Counted from the stretch's first letter, positions 7,397-15,823 are shown. The stretch: 42,979 nucleotides of DNA from an uncultured Aquimarina sp. (GCA_947495425.1 CANLYR010000040.1:1-42979); one strand, 5' to 3'. Numbers and translations: made by a program. The notes: a model not told the origin generated them from the letters alone.

Positions 7397-8572
7397 TTGA
7401 AATTATCAATTTTACATACGTGGATTACAGTGATAGTAGTGTTAATATTGACTACTAGCTGTGTAAATGACGACTCTTTCTTTCCTAATAGTACAAATGA
7501 AGAGATTATATCCAGTATAGCTGTGGTATCGCTTCTTAAAAATTTGTTTTCTGAAACTGATACCGTAACCGAAGACCAGCAATGCTTTAGATTTGATTAT
7601 CCTATCATTCTTGGTTACAATAACGATTCTAGTATTACTGTCGAGAATTATAGTGGGTTAATAAGCATAATTTCAGGGCAGCGTTCAAATTTTAATATCA
7701 CCGGTTTACAATTTCCTGTTGAAGTTACATTTAAAAATGCTGATCGTAGTATTCGTATCGAAAATGAGAAAGCATTACTAAACCTTTTTGATGAATGTGG
7801 TTACACAAGCCTTCGTGATGAATTTGAAAACCTTTTTAGACAATGTTTTACTTTTGATTATCCGGTAACAATACTTGATAGCGTTAAACGAGAAGTAGCT
7901 GTCAATACAGATCAGGAGTTTGATGCATTTTTTAATGTACAAAATAAAAACTACCAACCAGATTTTAGATTTCCTGTGGATATATTGGCAGGACCAAATG
8001 CTTCTCCAGAAAAAATTAATACTTATTTTGATTTTTATGAGGTTGTAGATGTTTGTGTAGGATGCCCAGAGATGAGTATTGATACTACTAGAGTATCGCC
8101 AAATACATTTAGATTTGATGCAAATTTTGATAGCAAACCTAACTTAGAATTAATTTGGGTAATTGATAGTGAATCTCTTCCTTTGATTGCTGGAGAAAAT
8201 ACCCTCACTCGCAGTTTTGTGCCTGGTTTACATAAGGTTTGTTTGAAAGCTACATCTCCTGATTGCCCTTTAGGTACTGAAGTGTGTAAAGAAGTTTTCG
8301 CAGAGTCAGTCTGCCCTCAACTATCGTTTACATCAACTATCATAGACCCTCCATTTACCTATAGATTTGAAGCTGATTTTCCAAATATTGATCAGATTGA
8401 ATATACCTGGTCTGTTGATGGAAATTTTCAAGAAGCAGATGGGGGATCGACAGGTGATAATGAATTTATCTTTCAATTTGATGGTCAGCAAAGCGGTAAA
8501 GTTTGTATAAAAACAGACCCAACACCCTTTTGTCCAGAAGGAGCTGAGTTTTGTACGATTATAGATTTTTGA
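7397..8572 (+). CDS. Surface lipoprotein with duplicated N-terminal domain and two PKD-like repeats
   Basis: I choose the TTG at 7397 and not the ATG at 7328: the ATG lies inside the predicted promoter, while the TTG is preceded by AGAAAG and opens a clean lipoprotein signal ending LTTS-Cys22 followed by acidic VNDD. An intermediate TTG at 7367 is possible. The 391-residue product first carries two related units of about 75 residues, each starting QCF-x-FDYP and holding an FPV motif. It ends with two PKD-like units of the kind seen in the preceding gene, with C-x7-C-x6-C and C-x8-C-x6-C endings. The protein is probably exported to the cell surface. No enzymatic motif is visible. It stops three bases before the convergent DUF721 gene. 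Confidence 0.78.
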   Translation: MKLSILHTWITVIVVLILTTSCVNDDSFFPNSTNEEIISSIAVVSLLKNLFSETDTVTEDQQCFRFDYPIILGYNNDSSITVENYSGLISIISGQRSNFNITGLQFPVEVTFKNADRSIRIENEKALLNLFDECGYTSLRDEFENLFRQCFTFDYPVTILDSVKREVAVNTDQEFDAFFNVQNKNYQPDFRFPVDILAGPNASPEKINTYFDFYEVVDVCVGCPEMSIDTTRVSPNTFRFDANFDSKPNLELIWVIDSESLPLIAGENTLTRSFVPGLHKVCLKATSPDCPLGTEVCKEVFAESVCPQLSFTSTIIDPPFTYRFEADFPNIDQIEYTWSVDGNFQEADGGSTGDNEFIFQFDGQQSGKVCIKTDPTPFCPEGAEFCTIIDF

Positions 8573-8575
8573 TTG

Positions 8576-8872
8576 CTACCTCAACACTAATTTCTTGATT
8601 AATTCTTTGCCTAGCGCTTCATTAAGATTATCAATAATCTTTTGTTTACCATAACTAAGCTCTTCTCGTAGTACAGATGAGGTAAGTTGTACGAATAGTG
8701 TGTCCCGTTCTAATTTAATATTTTGGGTGTATTTGGTAATTGCAGGTCCCATTATGTTTTCCCAGACGTCTCGTACAGCAACTTTGTCTAGTCCTTTTTC
8801 TAGTTTATTGTCAGAAACAAAGTTTTTTAAAACCTCACTTAAAGTTTGATGTTCTTGGTGACGCTTAGCCAT
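8576..8872 (-). CDS. DUF721 / DciA-like protein
   Basis: The 98-residue protein is of the DUF721 family, recognised by its LSEVLKNFV start, the VRDVWENIMGPAITKYT block and the LFVQLTSSVLREELSYGKQ block. DciA relatives load the replicative helicase in many bacteria lacking DnaC; whether this short Bacteroidota form does so is inferred. It overlaps the upstream lipoprotein gene by one base and follows recF, a common arrangement in Flavobacteriia. Confidence 0.82.
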   Translation of the reverse strand: MAKRHQEHQTLSEVLKNFVSDNKLEKGLDKVAVRDVWENIMGPAITKYTQNIKLERDTLFVQLTSSVLREELSYGKQKIIDNLNEALGKELIKKLVLR

Positions 8873-9288
8873 TATAATTGGATTTTTTTGTAGGGTCTAT
8901 AAAAGTATGTATTTCCCGCTTCATTTCTAATCACTATTTGATTTTCTTTCGCAGAAATAATTGTCTCTTTCCAAGTTGAGAGTGAAGTTTTATAGTACAT
9001 TCTGAGACTATCATTCTCTGTTTTTAAGATAAACATTTCACTATCATTGCTCGCTATAAAGCTTCCATCTAGTTTTGGTTGTACTTTTTTGCGAATGCCT
9101 GTCGAATCTTTAACTTCAAAAAAATCGATACTTTGATTGAAGGTATATTTTTTTTCAGTCCCGTCAGGTAATACCACACGTTCAATCTCCCAATATCCAT
9201 CTATGTATTGCAAATGATCTTTTGGGCTTTGTGTTGCGCATGAAATAATAAAAAGTAACGGTAAGGTGTAATACAGAACTCTTCTCAT
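8872..9288 (-). CDS. Small lipocalin-like lipoprotein
   Basis: The 138-residue product has a lipoprotein signal (FIIS-Cys17) and no acidic stretch after the cysteine, so it is probably held in the periplasm. The rest is beta-rich, with YIDGYWEIERVVLPDG near the start, as in small lipocalin-like proteins of Flavobacteriia. It lies six bases after recF and overlaps DUF721 by one base, so it belongs to that operon. Its function is unknown. Confidence 0.72.
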   Translation of the reverse strand: MRRVLYYTLPLLFIISCATQSPKDHLQYIDGYWEIERVVLPDGTEKKYTFNQSIDFFEVKDSTGIRKKVQPKLDGSFIASNDSEMFILKTENDSLRMYYKTSLSTWKETIISAKENQIVIRNEAGNTYFYRPYKKIQL

Positions 9289-9294
9289 ACCTGA

Positions 9295-10395
9295 TTAGTT
9301 AGATTCTTGATTTCCTTTCAAGGTAATAATTTTATAGGACTGTGATATTTTTTTAACGACTTCTTCGGTTCGTTCAGCATGAGTGTCACTAATAAACAAT
9401 TGTCCAAAGTTTTGATCATCAACTAGTTTTATAATGTGCTCTACTCGCTTCTCATCGAGTTTGTCAAAAATATCATCAAGCAAGAGTATTGGATTTACTT
9501 TGCTATGTTTTTTTATAAAATCAAACTGTGCAAGTTTTAATGCAATCAAGAATGATTTTTGTTGTCCCTGGCTGCCAAATTTTTTGATGGGGTGCTCATC
9601 AATTTCAAAAGACAAATCATCTTTATGAATACCAACACTTGTATATTGAAGCATTCTATCTTTGGCAATACTTTGTTCAAGAAGTGCAAGTAGCGGGATT
9701 TCTGATAGTTTACTTTGATAGGTCAATGTTACTTTTTCTTTTCCAGAACTTATGGCATCATATCTATTTAGAAATATAGGGATAAAGGTTTTAAGAAATG
9801 CAGTTCTTTTTTCATAAATACTACTCCCATATTCATGAAGCTGTTGATTGTAGACATCGAGTGTTGTAGCGTCAAATGTAGTATTAACAGCGAAGTATTT
9901 CAGTAATGAGTTACGCTGTGCAACTATTTTAGAATATTTTATTAATGTGGTAAGATATGTCTTATCACTTTGTGAAATTACACCGTCTATAAATTTACGA
10001 CGTGTATCACTACCTTCTGTTATTATATCCCGATCTGCGGGGGATATAATTACTAAGGGTAAAAAACCAATATGCTCACTAAAGGTATCATAAGCTTTGC
10101 CATTACGTTTGATCACTTTTTTTTGCCCTCTTTTGGCACTTACAATTACTTTTTCATCACGATCATCTTTTTCATATAGTCCATCAACAACAAAAAAGTC
10201 TGTATTATGTTTAATATTTTGACTTGTGATTGGGTTGAAATAACTTTTCCCAAATGATAAGTGATAAATGGCATCCAGAATATTCGTTTTTCCGACGCCA
10301 TTATTTCCAACAAAGCAGTTTATCTTGTCATCAAATTCAAAATTGATGGATTCAAAATTCTTATAATTGAGTAAAGAAAGAGATTTTAAAATCAT
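9295..10395 (-). CDS. recF: DNA replication/repair protein RecF
   Basis: The 366-residue ATPase binds gapped DNA and helps load RecA through RecOR. Walker A is GNNGVGKTN (residues 30-38), the ABC-type signature is in [20 protein letters not shown], and Walker B is [13 protein letters not shown] near residue 310. Length is normal for the family. It is the first gene of the recF-lipoprotein-DUF721 operon and is divergent from the TPR gene at 10532. Confidence 0.95.
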   Translation of the reverse strand: MILKSLSLLNYKNFESINFEFDDKINCFVGNNGVGKTNILDAIYHLSFGKSYFNPITSQNIKHNTDFFVVDGLYEKDDRDEKVIVSAKRGQKKVIKRNGKAYDTFSEHIGFLPLVIISPADRDIITEGSDTRRKFIDGVISQSDKTYLTTLIKYSKIVAQRNSLLKYFAVNTTFDATTLDVYNQQLHEYGSSIYEKRTAFLKTFIPIFLNRYDAISSGKEKVTLTYQSKLSEIPLLALLEQSIAKDRMLQYTSVGIHKDDLSFEIDEHPIKKFGSQGQQKSFLIALKLAQFDFIKKHSKVNPILLLDDIFDKLDEKRVEHIIKLVDDQNFGQLFISDTHAERTEEVVKKISQSYKIITLKGNQESN

Positions 10396-10503
10396 AAAAC
10401 ACTGATCATCAAGGGACCGTAACTTTAGTAAGATTCATAATTAATCGGCGCAAATTATTGAAAAATAATAAATAGTTGTGCTTTTTATTATGAATAAAAA
10501 TTT

Positions 10504-10511
10504 TATTTTTG
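10504..10511 (+). promoter_or_regulatory. Bacteroidota-type -7 element before the TPR gene
   Basis: TATTTTTG matches the TAnnTTTG -7 consensus and lies 20 bases before the ATG at 10532. The nearest upstream TTG (10476-10478) is 25 bases away, slightly further than usual, so the -33 element is uncertain. Confidence 0.5.
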
Positions 10512-10531
10512 CCCTTCATTAAAGAAAACTT

Positions 10532-11305
10532 ATGGCAACTTATAAGAAACGAGGACACAAACCTAAAAATAAAGCTGAAGAAGTTGAACAAATCGAAGAT
10601 AATTCAACAACTGCTGAAGTATTTAATACCTTAGATGAGGGCGCTTCAAAAACTGAAGAATGGGTTGCAGCAAATCAAAAGTTCATACTTGGTGCTGTTG
10701 GAGTAATAGCTCTTGTTATATTAGGATATCTTGGATTTCAAAAATTTATACAAGAGCCAAAAGAACAAGAAGCAGCAAATGAAATGTTTAAAGCACAGCA
10801 GTATTTTGATCTTGCAGTAAATGGTAATACAACTGTTAGTGACTCTTTATACACTCTTGCACTTAATGGAGGAGAAGGTAAATATGGTTTTTTAGAAATT
10901 ATTGAGAATTATGGGAGTACAAAAGCAGCTAATCTTGCAAATTATTATGTTGGTTTTTCTTACCTTAATATGAATAAGTATCAGGAAGCCATAAACTATC
11001 TTGATAATTTTAAAAGTGATGACGCTATGCTTGGTCCACTAGCGTTGGGAGGTATAGGGGACGCTTTCTCTCAGCTAGATCAAGTAGAAGAAGCGCTAGG
11101 TTATTATGAAAAAGCTGCGAAAACAAAAACTAACGACTTTACAACACCAAAGTTTTTGTTAAAAGCTGCCATTACGGCTATATCATTAAATAAAACTGAT
11201 GCCGCAATTTCTTATCTTGAAAGAATCAAAGAAGAATTTCCAAAAAGTGTAGAGGCAAATCAAGTAGATGTGCATCTTGGTCAGGCACAAGCAATGAAAA
11301 AATAG
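10532..11305 (+). CDS. Membrane-anchored tetratricopeptide-repeat protein (YfgM-like)
   Basis: The 257-residue protein has a charged cytoplasmic N-terminus, a single membrane helix at about 51-69, and TPR helices over about 115-245 (for example NLANYYVGFSYLNMNKYQEA and ALGYYEKAAKTK). The layout resembles YfgM-type proteins, which associate with secretion machinery, but the role here is inferred. It precedes ribH by 69 bases, a gene pair frequent in Flavobacteriia. Confidence 0.82.
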   Translation: MATYKKRGHKPKNKAEEVEQIEDNSTTAEVFNTLDEGASKTEEWVAANQKFILGAVGVIALVILGYLGFQKFIQEPKEQEAANEMFKAQQYFDLAVNGNTTVSDSLYTLALNGGEGKYGFLEIIENYGSTKAANLANYYVGFSYLNMNKYQEAINYLDNFKSDDAMLGPLALGGIGDAFSQLDQVEEALGYYEKAAKTKTNDFTTPKFLLKAAITAISLNKTDAAISYLERIKEEFPKSVEANQVDVHLGQAQAMKK

Positions 11306-11311
11306 TTTTTA

Positions 11312-11332
11312 GTTTGAAGTTTCAAGTTTTAA
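11312..11332. repeat. Three 7-bp tandem units in the TPR-ribH spacer
   Basis: GTTTGAA, GTTTCAA, GTTTTAA follow each other directly. Together with the bases after them (AAACTTTGAACCTGAAAC, 11336-11353) they can form an imperfect hairpin, 14 of 18 positions pairing. Confidence 0.5.
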
Positions 11333-11374
11333 AAGAAACTTTGAACCTGAAACACATAAACTTTAAACATAATC

Positions 11375-11878
11375 ATGGCTACAGAAAATAAAAATTTATC
11401 ACAATACGATAAGACAACAATCCCAAATGCGAAAGATTTTCGGTTTGGGATTGTTGTTTCAGAGTGGAATGAAGAAATTACTCAAGGTTTGTTTCAAGGA
11501 GCTTTTGATGCATTCATCGATTGTGGGGCAATAAAAGAAAATATTGTGCGGTGGAATGTACCGGGGAGTTTCGAATTGATCTATGGTTGTAAAAAAATGC
11601 AAGAATCATTTGAAATGCTTGATGCAGTTATTGCAATTGGTAGTGTAATCCAAGGAGAAACAAAACATTTTGATTTTGTATGCGAAGGAGTTACTCATGG
11701 GATTAAGGATCTAAATGTTACTACAGACATCCCAGTTATTTTTTGTGTGTTAACCGATAATACGATGCAACAATCTATAGATCGATCCGGAGGCAAACAT
11801 GGTAACAAAGGAACTGAAGCCGCTATAGCCGCTATTAAAATGGCACAATTGCGCAAAGATGCTACCTTTTATAAATAG
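11375..11878 (+). CDS. ribH: 6,7-dimethyl-8-ribityllumazine synthase
   Basis: The 167-residue enzyme condenses 5-amino-6-ribitylaminouracil with 3,4-dihydroxy-2-butanone 4-phosphate, the step before riboflavin synthase. Family motifs are visible: VSEWNEEIT near the start, PGSFEL, the IAIGSVIQGETKHFDFVC block, and the GNKGTEAA motif near the C-terminus. Length is standard. No riboflavin (FMN) riboswitch was seen upstream. Confidence 0.95.
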   Translation: MATENKNLSQYDKTTIPNAKDFRFGIVVSEWNEEITQGLFQGAFDAFIDCGAIKENIVRWNVPGSFELIYGCKKMQESFEMLDAVIAIGSVIQGETKHFDFVCEGVTHGIKDLNVTTDIPVIFCVLTDNTMQQSIDRSGGKHGNKGTEAAIAAIKMAQLRKDATFYK

Positions 11879-11891
11879 AAATTCTCTTAGT

Positions 11892-11933
11892 ACATCATAA
11901 GTGGTATAATACTTGTTGTTGATATTATGATGT
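11892..11933. other. Inverted repeat after ribH
   Basis: ACATCATAA (11892-11900) and TTATGATGT (11925-11933) are perfect 9-base arms with a 24-base loop. There is no strong T run after them, so a terminator role for ribH is only possible. Confidence 0.35.
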
Positions 11934-11951
11934 TATTGTAATGCTAAAAGC

Positions 11952-11982
11952 TTTAGATTACAACGCTTTTTAATTATATTTG
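11952..11982 (+). promoter_or_regulatory. Bacteroidota-type promoter before the small membrane protein and mutL
   Basis: TTTA (11952-11955), 19 bases, TATATTTG (11975-11982), a full TAnnTTTG -7 match with a -33 element one base off TTTG. The ATG follows at 11992, so the leader would be only a few bases long. Confidence 0.55.
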
Positions 11983-11991
11983 GGTTGAACT

Positions 11992-12279
11992 ATGGGAGTT
12001 TTTAAAACAAGAAAAAATAAAAAATTCAGCTATGCTCCACGTTATTGGGATGATAATGGAGAGGGTAGCCCATATCAGATTGAAAACAAGTTTGATAAAT
12101 TCAGAAGTGTAGGTAAAACCAGTAATTTTAAAGATAAATTTAAAACGGCTTGGGGAGAACTAAGACACGATGCTGATAGAAAAATCAATCGGAGAGTTTT
12201 ATGGATTTTTCTTATTTTAATTTTTGTTTTTTTGTATCTCATAGATTTTGATTTATCCATATTTACTGCAAGACGATAA
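11992..12279 (+). CDS. Small membrane protein upstream of mutL
   Basis: The 95-residue protein has a basic, aromatic N-terminal half (SYAPRYWDD motif at about 14-22), and one membrane helix at about 69-87. Homologues in Flavobacteriia are sometimes labelled riboflavin synthase subunit beta because they sit next to ribH; nothing in the sequence supports an enzyme. Its stop codon abuts the mutL ATG, so the two are translated together. Function unknown. Confidence 0.72.
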   Translation: MGVFKTRKNKKFSYAPRYWDDNGEGSPYQIENKFDKFRSVGKTSNFKDKFKTAWGELRHDADRKINRRVLWIFLILIFVFLYLIDFDLSIFTARR

Positions 12280-14154
12280 ATGTCTGATATCATTCAACTA
12301 TTACCAGATCATGTAGCCAACCAAATTGCTGCTGGAGAAGTGGTTCAAAGACCAGCCTCGGTAGTTAAGGAATTGTTGGAAAATGCAATTGATGCACAAT
12401 CAACTCATATAAAATTAATAATTAAAGAAGCCGGTAAAACGCTTATCCAGGTTATAGACGATGGCGTAGGAATGAGTGTTACAGATGCCAGACTTAGTTT
12501 TGAAAGACATGCAACTTCAAAAATAAAGGCCGCAGAAGACCTTTTTCAAATAGACACCAAAGGTTTTAGAGGAGAGGCTCTGGCCTCTATTGCGGCAATT
12601 GCTCATGTAGAGCTAAAAACCAAACAAGATAGTAATGAAGTGGGTACTGAAATTAAGATCGAAGGTAGCGAAGTCACTTCTCAAGAGGTTTGTGTAACGC
12701 CAAAAGGAACTGCTATATGTGTTAAAAACCTATTTTATAACATTCCCGCACGGCGGAATTTTTTAAAGTCTAATGCCGTCGAATTACGTCATATTATAGA
12801 TGAATTTCATCGTGTAGCTATGGCGCATCCCGCTATAAAAATGGATATGTATCATAACGGCAGTGAAGTGTTTAATCTACCCATTGCCAATCACCGCCAA
12901 CGTATTGTAAATATTTTTGGAGGCAAAACTAATGAAAAACTCGTTCCGGTTAAAGAAGAAACTGATCTCGTTACTATTAGTGGTTTTGTAGGTAAGCCCG
13001 AATATGCTAAACGATCACGCGGCGAGCAATTTTTCTTTGTAAACAATAGATTTATCAAAAGTGCCTACCTTAATCATTCAGTTAGTGCTGCTTTTGAAGG
13101 GTTGTTAAAAGATAAAGCACATCCGAGTTATTTTATATACCTGAGCGTAGATCCTACCTCTATAGATATTAATATTCATCCTACAAAAACCGAAATTAAA
13201 TTTGAAGATGAGCATGCACTATATGCAATGTTGCGTTCTACGATAAAACATAGTTTAGGGCAATTTAATGTAGCACCGGTTTTGGATTTTAACAGAGATT
13301 CCTCTATGGATACTCCATACGAGTATAAGAGTAAGATGGCTGAAAATCCAACCATTGAAGTAGATCGAAATTTTAACCCGTTTACTTCAGATAAACAATC
13401 AGGAATAAGCGCTGCTTCTGGAAAACATCATACATCTTATAAAAAAGATGCTGCTGGGAGTTGGGAAAATCTATACGTAGGATTAGAATCAGAAATGGCT
13501 GCTCCCAAATCAATCGATAATGAATTTTCATCAGTTGAATTTGAAAGTGCTGAAGTAACGGGCAGTTTATTTGAAGGAGAAGAAAAAGTAATAGGAAATC
13601 ATACTACCTACCAGCTTAGAAAAAAGTATATAGTAACCACGATTAAAAGTGGAATGGTAATTATCAACCAAAATCGTGCACATCAAAGAATAGTATACGA
13701 AGAAGTACTGCGTAATATTACTATGGCAAGTTCGGTAAGTCAACAATTGTTATTCCCGCTTACCCTATCTTTTTCTAAAACAGAAATTGCTCTTTTAGAA
13801 ACGGTAAGAGAACAATTAGAAAATACAGGTTTTGTATTCGGAGCGTTAACTATGGGAGAAGTTGAAATCACCTCCATACCCGCGGTGGTATCAGAAAAAG
13901 AAGTTTCGATTTTATTTGAACAATTACTTAGTGATCTCGAAAATGAAGTGCCCGATACTGGTTTCTCACAAACTGATGTATTGGCAAAATCAATAGCGAG
14001 TAGTATCGCTGTGAAAACAGGGGTAGTGTTAGCTCCAGAACAACAACAATATATGGCAAATAGTCTTTTTGCTTGCACAGAGCCAACAGTAACGCCAGAT
14101 AATAAGCCGACTTTCATCACGTTAACAATAGATGAAATTGATAAGAAATTTTAA
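12280..14154 (+). CDS. mutL: DNA mismatch repair protein MutL
   Basis: The 624-residue GHKL ATPase carries all N-terminal motifs: QIAAGEVVQRPASVVKELLEN, seen as AAGEVVQRPASVVKELLENA, then DDGVGM, RHATSKI and GFRGEALASIAA. It couples MutS mismatch recognition to repair. The C-terminal dimerisation domain is present, but the metal-binding endonuclease motifs are not: the place of DQHA-x2-E reads NQNRAHQ (from residue 463), and the C-terminal CPHGRP motif is replaced by VTPDNKP. It should therefore be an ATPase-only MutL. It starts directly after the small membrane protein stop, and a rhomboid gene follows six bases later. Confidence 0.95.
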   Translation: MSDIIQLLPDHVANQIAAGEVVQRPASVVKELLENAIDAQSTHIKLIIKEAGKTLIQVIDDGVGMSVTDARLSFERHATSKIKAAEDLFQIDTKGFRGEALASIAAIAHVELKTKQDSNEVGTEIKIEGSEVTSQEVCVTPKGTAICVKNLFYNIPARRNFLKSNAVELRHIIDEFHRVAMAHPAIKMDMYHNGSEVFNLPIANHRQRIVNIFGGKTNEKLVPVKEETDLVTISGFVGKPEYAKRSRGEQFFFVNNRFIKSAYLNHSVSAAFEGLLKDKAHPSYFIYLSVDPTSIDINIHPTKTEIKFEDEHALYAMLRSTIKHSLGQFNVAPVLDFNRDSSMDTPYEYKSKMAENPTIEVDRNFNPFTSDKQSGISAASGKHHTSYKKDAAGSWENLYVGLESEMAAPKSIDNEFSSVEFESAEVTGSLFEGEEKVIGNHTTYQLRKKYIVTTIKSGMVIINQNRAHQRIVYEEVLRNITMASSVSQQLLFPLTLSFSKTEIALLETVREQLENTGFVFGALTMGEVEITSIPAVVSEKEVSILFEQLLSDLENEVPDTGFSQTDVLAKSIASSIAVKTGVVLAPEQQQYMANSLFACTEPTVTPDNKPTFITLTIDEIDKKF

Positions 14155-14160
14155 AAATAC

Positions 14161-14919
14161 ATGGGGAGAATTACAGAAACAGTAAAGGTCTTACTGATTA
14201 TTAATATTATCGTTTTTATAGGATCATTATCACTTAGTACATGGTCGTTTGAGTTATTTGCATTATGGTTTCCTGAGCATCCTAATTTTCAATTTTGGCA
14301 AATTATCACGCATATGTTTATGCATAGCCAAAGTGGTTTTACACACATATTTTTTAATATGTTTATGTTGTTTATGTTTGGAAGCCACCTCGAATATTCC
14401 GTAGGGCAGAAGAAATTTTTGTTTTTGTACTTCTCATCCGGACTTGGAGCTGCAGGACTGCAAATTTTATTTTCGTATTTTCAATTCAACCCAGGCTATC
14501 AAGCTTACATCGAAGCAGGATTTTCACCAGCTGAAATCAGCAAATTTATACAAGATGCTATTACTAATGAGCAGTTTGCTGTCTACCCTAATATTCCTCA
14601 AGAAATGACACAAAAAATGATTGGGGCATATGTATCGCCTATGGTAGGTGCTTCTGGTGCAATTTCAGGAATTATTGCTGCGTTTGCAGTTTTGTTCCCT
14701 AATTTGCCTTTATACATTATGTTTATTCCTATCCCGATAAAAGCGAAGTATTTAGTAGGAGCTTATTTTGCTATGGATTTGTTTGGCGGGATTACAGGAC
14801 AAAGCATTTATGGAGCCACAAATGTTGCGCATTGGGCTCATATTGGGGGTGCGGTTATTGGCTTTATAACCATGTGGTACTGGAAAAAGAATTCGTTTAA
14901 TCAACATCGTTGGAACTGA
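14161..14919 (+). CDS. Rhomboid-family intramembrane serine protease
   Basis: The 252-residue polytopic protein has the HIFFNMFMLFMFGSHLE loop with the conserved His/Asn pair, the active-site GASGAISG motif with the nucleophile Ser, and the histidine in AHWAHIGGAVIGF on the last helix. It cleaves membrane helices within the bilayer; substrates are unknown. Its TGA overlaps the ATG of a second rhomboid gene by one base (ATGA), so the two are translationally coupled. Confidence 0.9.
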   Translation: MGRITETVKVLLIINIIVFIGSLSLSTWSFELFALWFPEHPNFQFWQIITHMFMHSQSGFTHIFFNMFMLFMFGSHLEYSVGQKKFLFLYFSSGLGAAGLQILFSYFQFNPGYQAYIEAGFSPAEISKFIQDAITNEQFAVYPNIPQEMTQKMIGAYVSPMVGASGAISGIIAAFAVLFPNLPLYIMFIPIPIKAKYLVGAYFAMDLFGGITGQSIYGATNVAHWAHIGGAVIGFITMWYWKKNSFNQHRWN

Positions 14920-15815
14920 TGTCATTATTAGAAGATTTAAAAACAAAGTTTAGAACCATTACGATTATAGAAAAATTAATTGTAATCAATGTTGTAATAT
15001 TTATATCCTTTTACTTAGTTAAAACATTTACTTTTTTATTTGGAGCAACAAACGATTCATTAATGGATTGGTTTGTTTTTCCGAAGGAGGTAAATGAATT
15101 TGTGTTCAAACCTTGGACTATCATTACCTATGCATTTTTGCATAGTGGTATTTGGCATTTGGCATCCAATATGATTATACTGTATTTTGCTGGTCGATAT
15201 TTTGTTTCCTATATATCAGGTAAAAGGGCGCTTACGGTTTACTTCTTGGGAGCTATTTTTGGTGCTTTACTTTATATGCTCTCGTATAATCTATTTCCTG
15301 CATTTTCTCAGGTAGGTGACTCATATCTATTAGGTGCATCGGCTTCTGTTATGGCAATTTTAATTGGTATAGCTACATACATTCCTTATATGACCATACG
15401 GTTACTATTTTTAGGAAGTGTGAAATTTTGGTGGATTGCTGCGTTTTTTGTGATTCTGGATATTATTCAGATTCCTGCTGGTAATGCTGGTGGACATTTG
15501 GCACATTTAGGAGGTGCTTTATTCGGTTATATGTATGCAAGTCAACTAAAAAAAGGAAACGACATCGGAGCCTGGTTTGAAAAGTTAATGGATGGTCTAT
15601 TAAGTATGCTCATACCAAGAAAGAAAAAAAGCCCTTTAAAAACTGTACATAAATCAAAAACTCACAAGAGAGCTGCCAGGAATACTAAAACTAATTCAGT
15701 TAAAAATCCAAATCAAGCAAGAATAGATGCTATTTTGGATAAGATCAGTAAGAGCGGATACGATAGCTTGACCAAAGACGAAAAAGACTTTTTGTTTAAA
15801 GCTGGAAAAGAATAG
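14919..15815 (+). CDS. Second rhomboid-family protease with DUF6576 tail
   Basis: The start is the ATG at 14919, coupled to the previous stop; an earlier TTG at 14910 is less likely. The 298-residue protein has the IWHLASNMIILYFAGRYF loop, the active-site GASASVMA with the catalytic Ser, and HLAHLGGALFGYMYA with the catalytic His. A basic linker follows the last helix, then a short C-terminal motif (RIDAILDKISKSGYDSLTKD) typical of DUF6576, absent from the first copy. The tail suggests regulation or partner binding in the cytoplasm. Confidence 0.9.
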   Translation: MSLLEDLKTKFRTITIIEKLIVINVVIFISFYLVKTFTFLFGATNDSLMDWFVFPKEVNEFVFKPWTIITYAFLHSGIWHLASNMIILYFAGRYFVSYISGKRALTVYFLGAIFGALLYMLSYNLFPAFSQVGDSYLLGASASVMAILIGIATYIPYMTIRLLFLGSVKFWWIAAFFVILDIIQIPAGNAGGHLAHLGGALFGYMYASQLKKGNDIGAWFEKLMDGLLSMLIPRKKKSPLKTVHKSKTHKRAARNTKTNSVKNPNQARIDAILDKISKSGYDSLTKDEKDFLFKAGKE

Positions 15816-15823
15816 GTTGATAT

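Noticed and set aside
12075..12293. Open frame of 72 residues antisense to the small membrane protein
   Set aside because: It overlaps a conserved gene and the mutL start, and has no recognisable features.
13740..14120. Open frame of 126 residues antisense to mutL
   Set aside because: It is fully inside the MutL C-terminal coding region, which is well supported, and shows low-complexity Ser/Thr-rich sequence typical of antisense frames.
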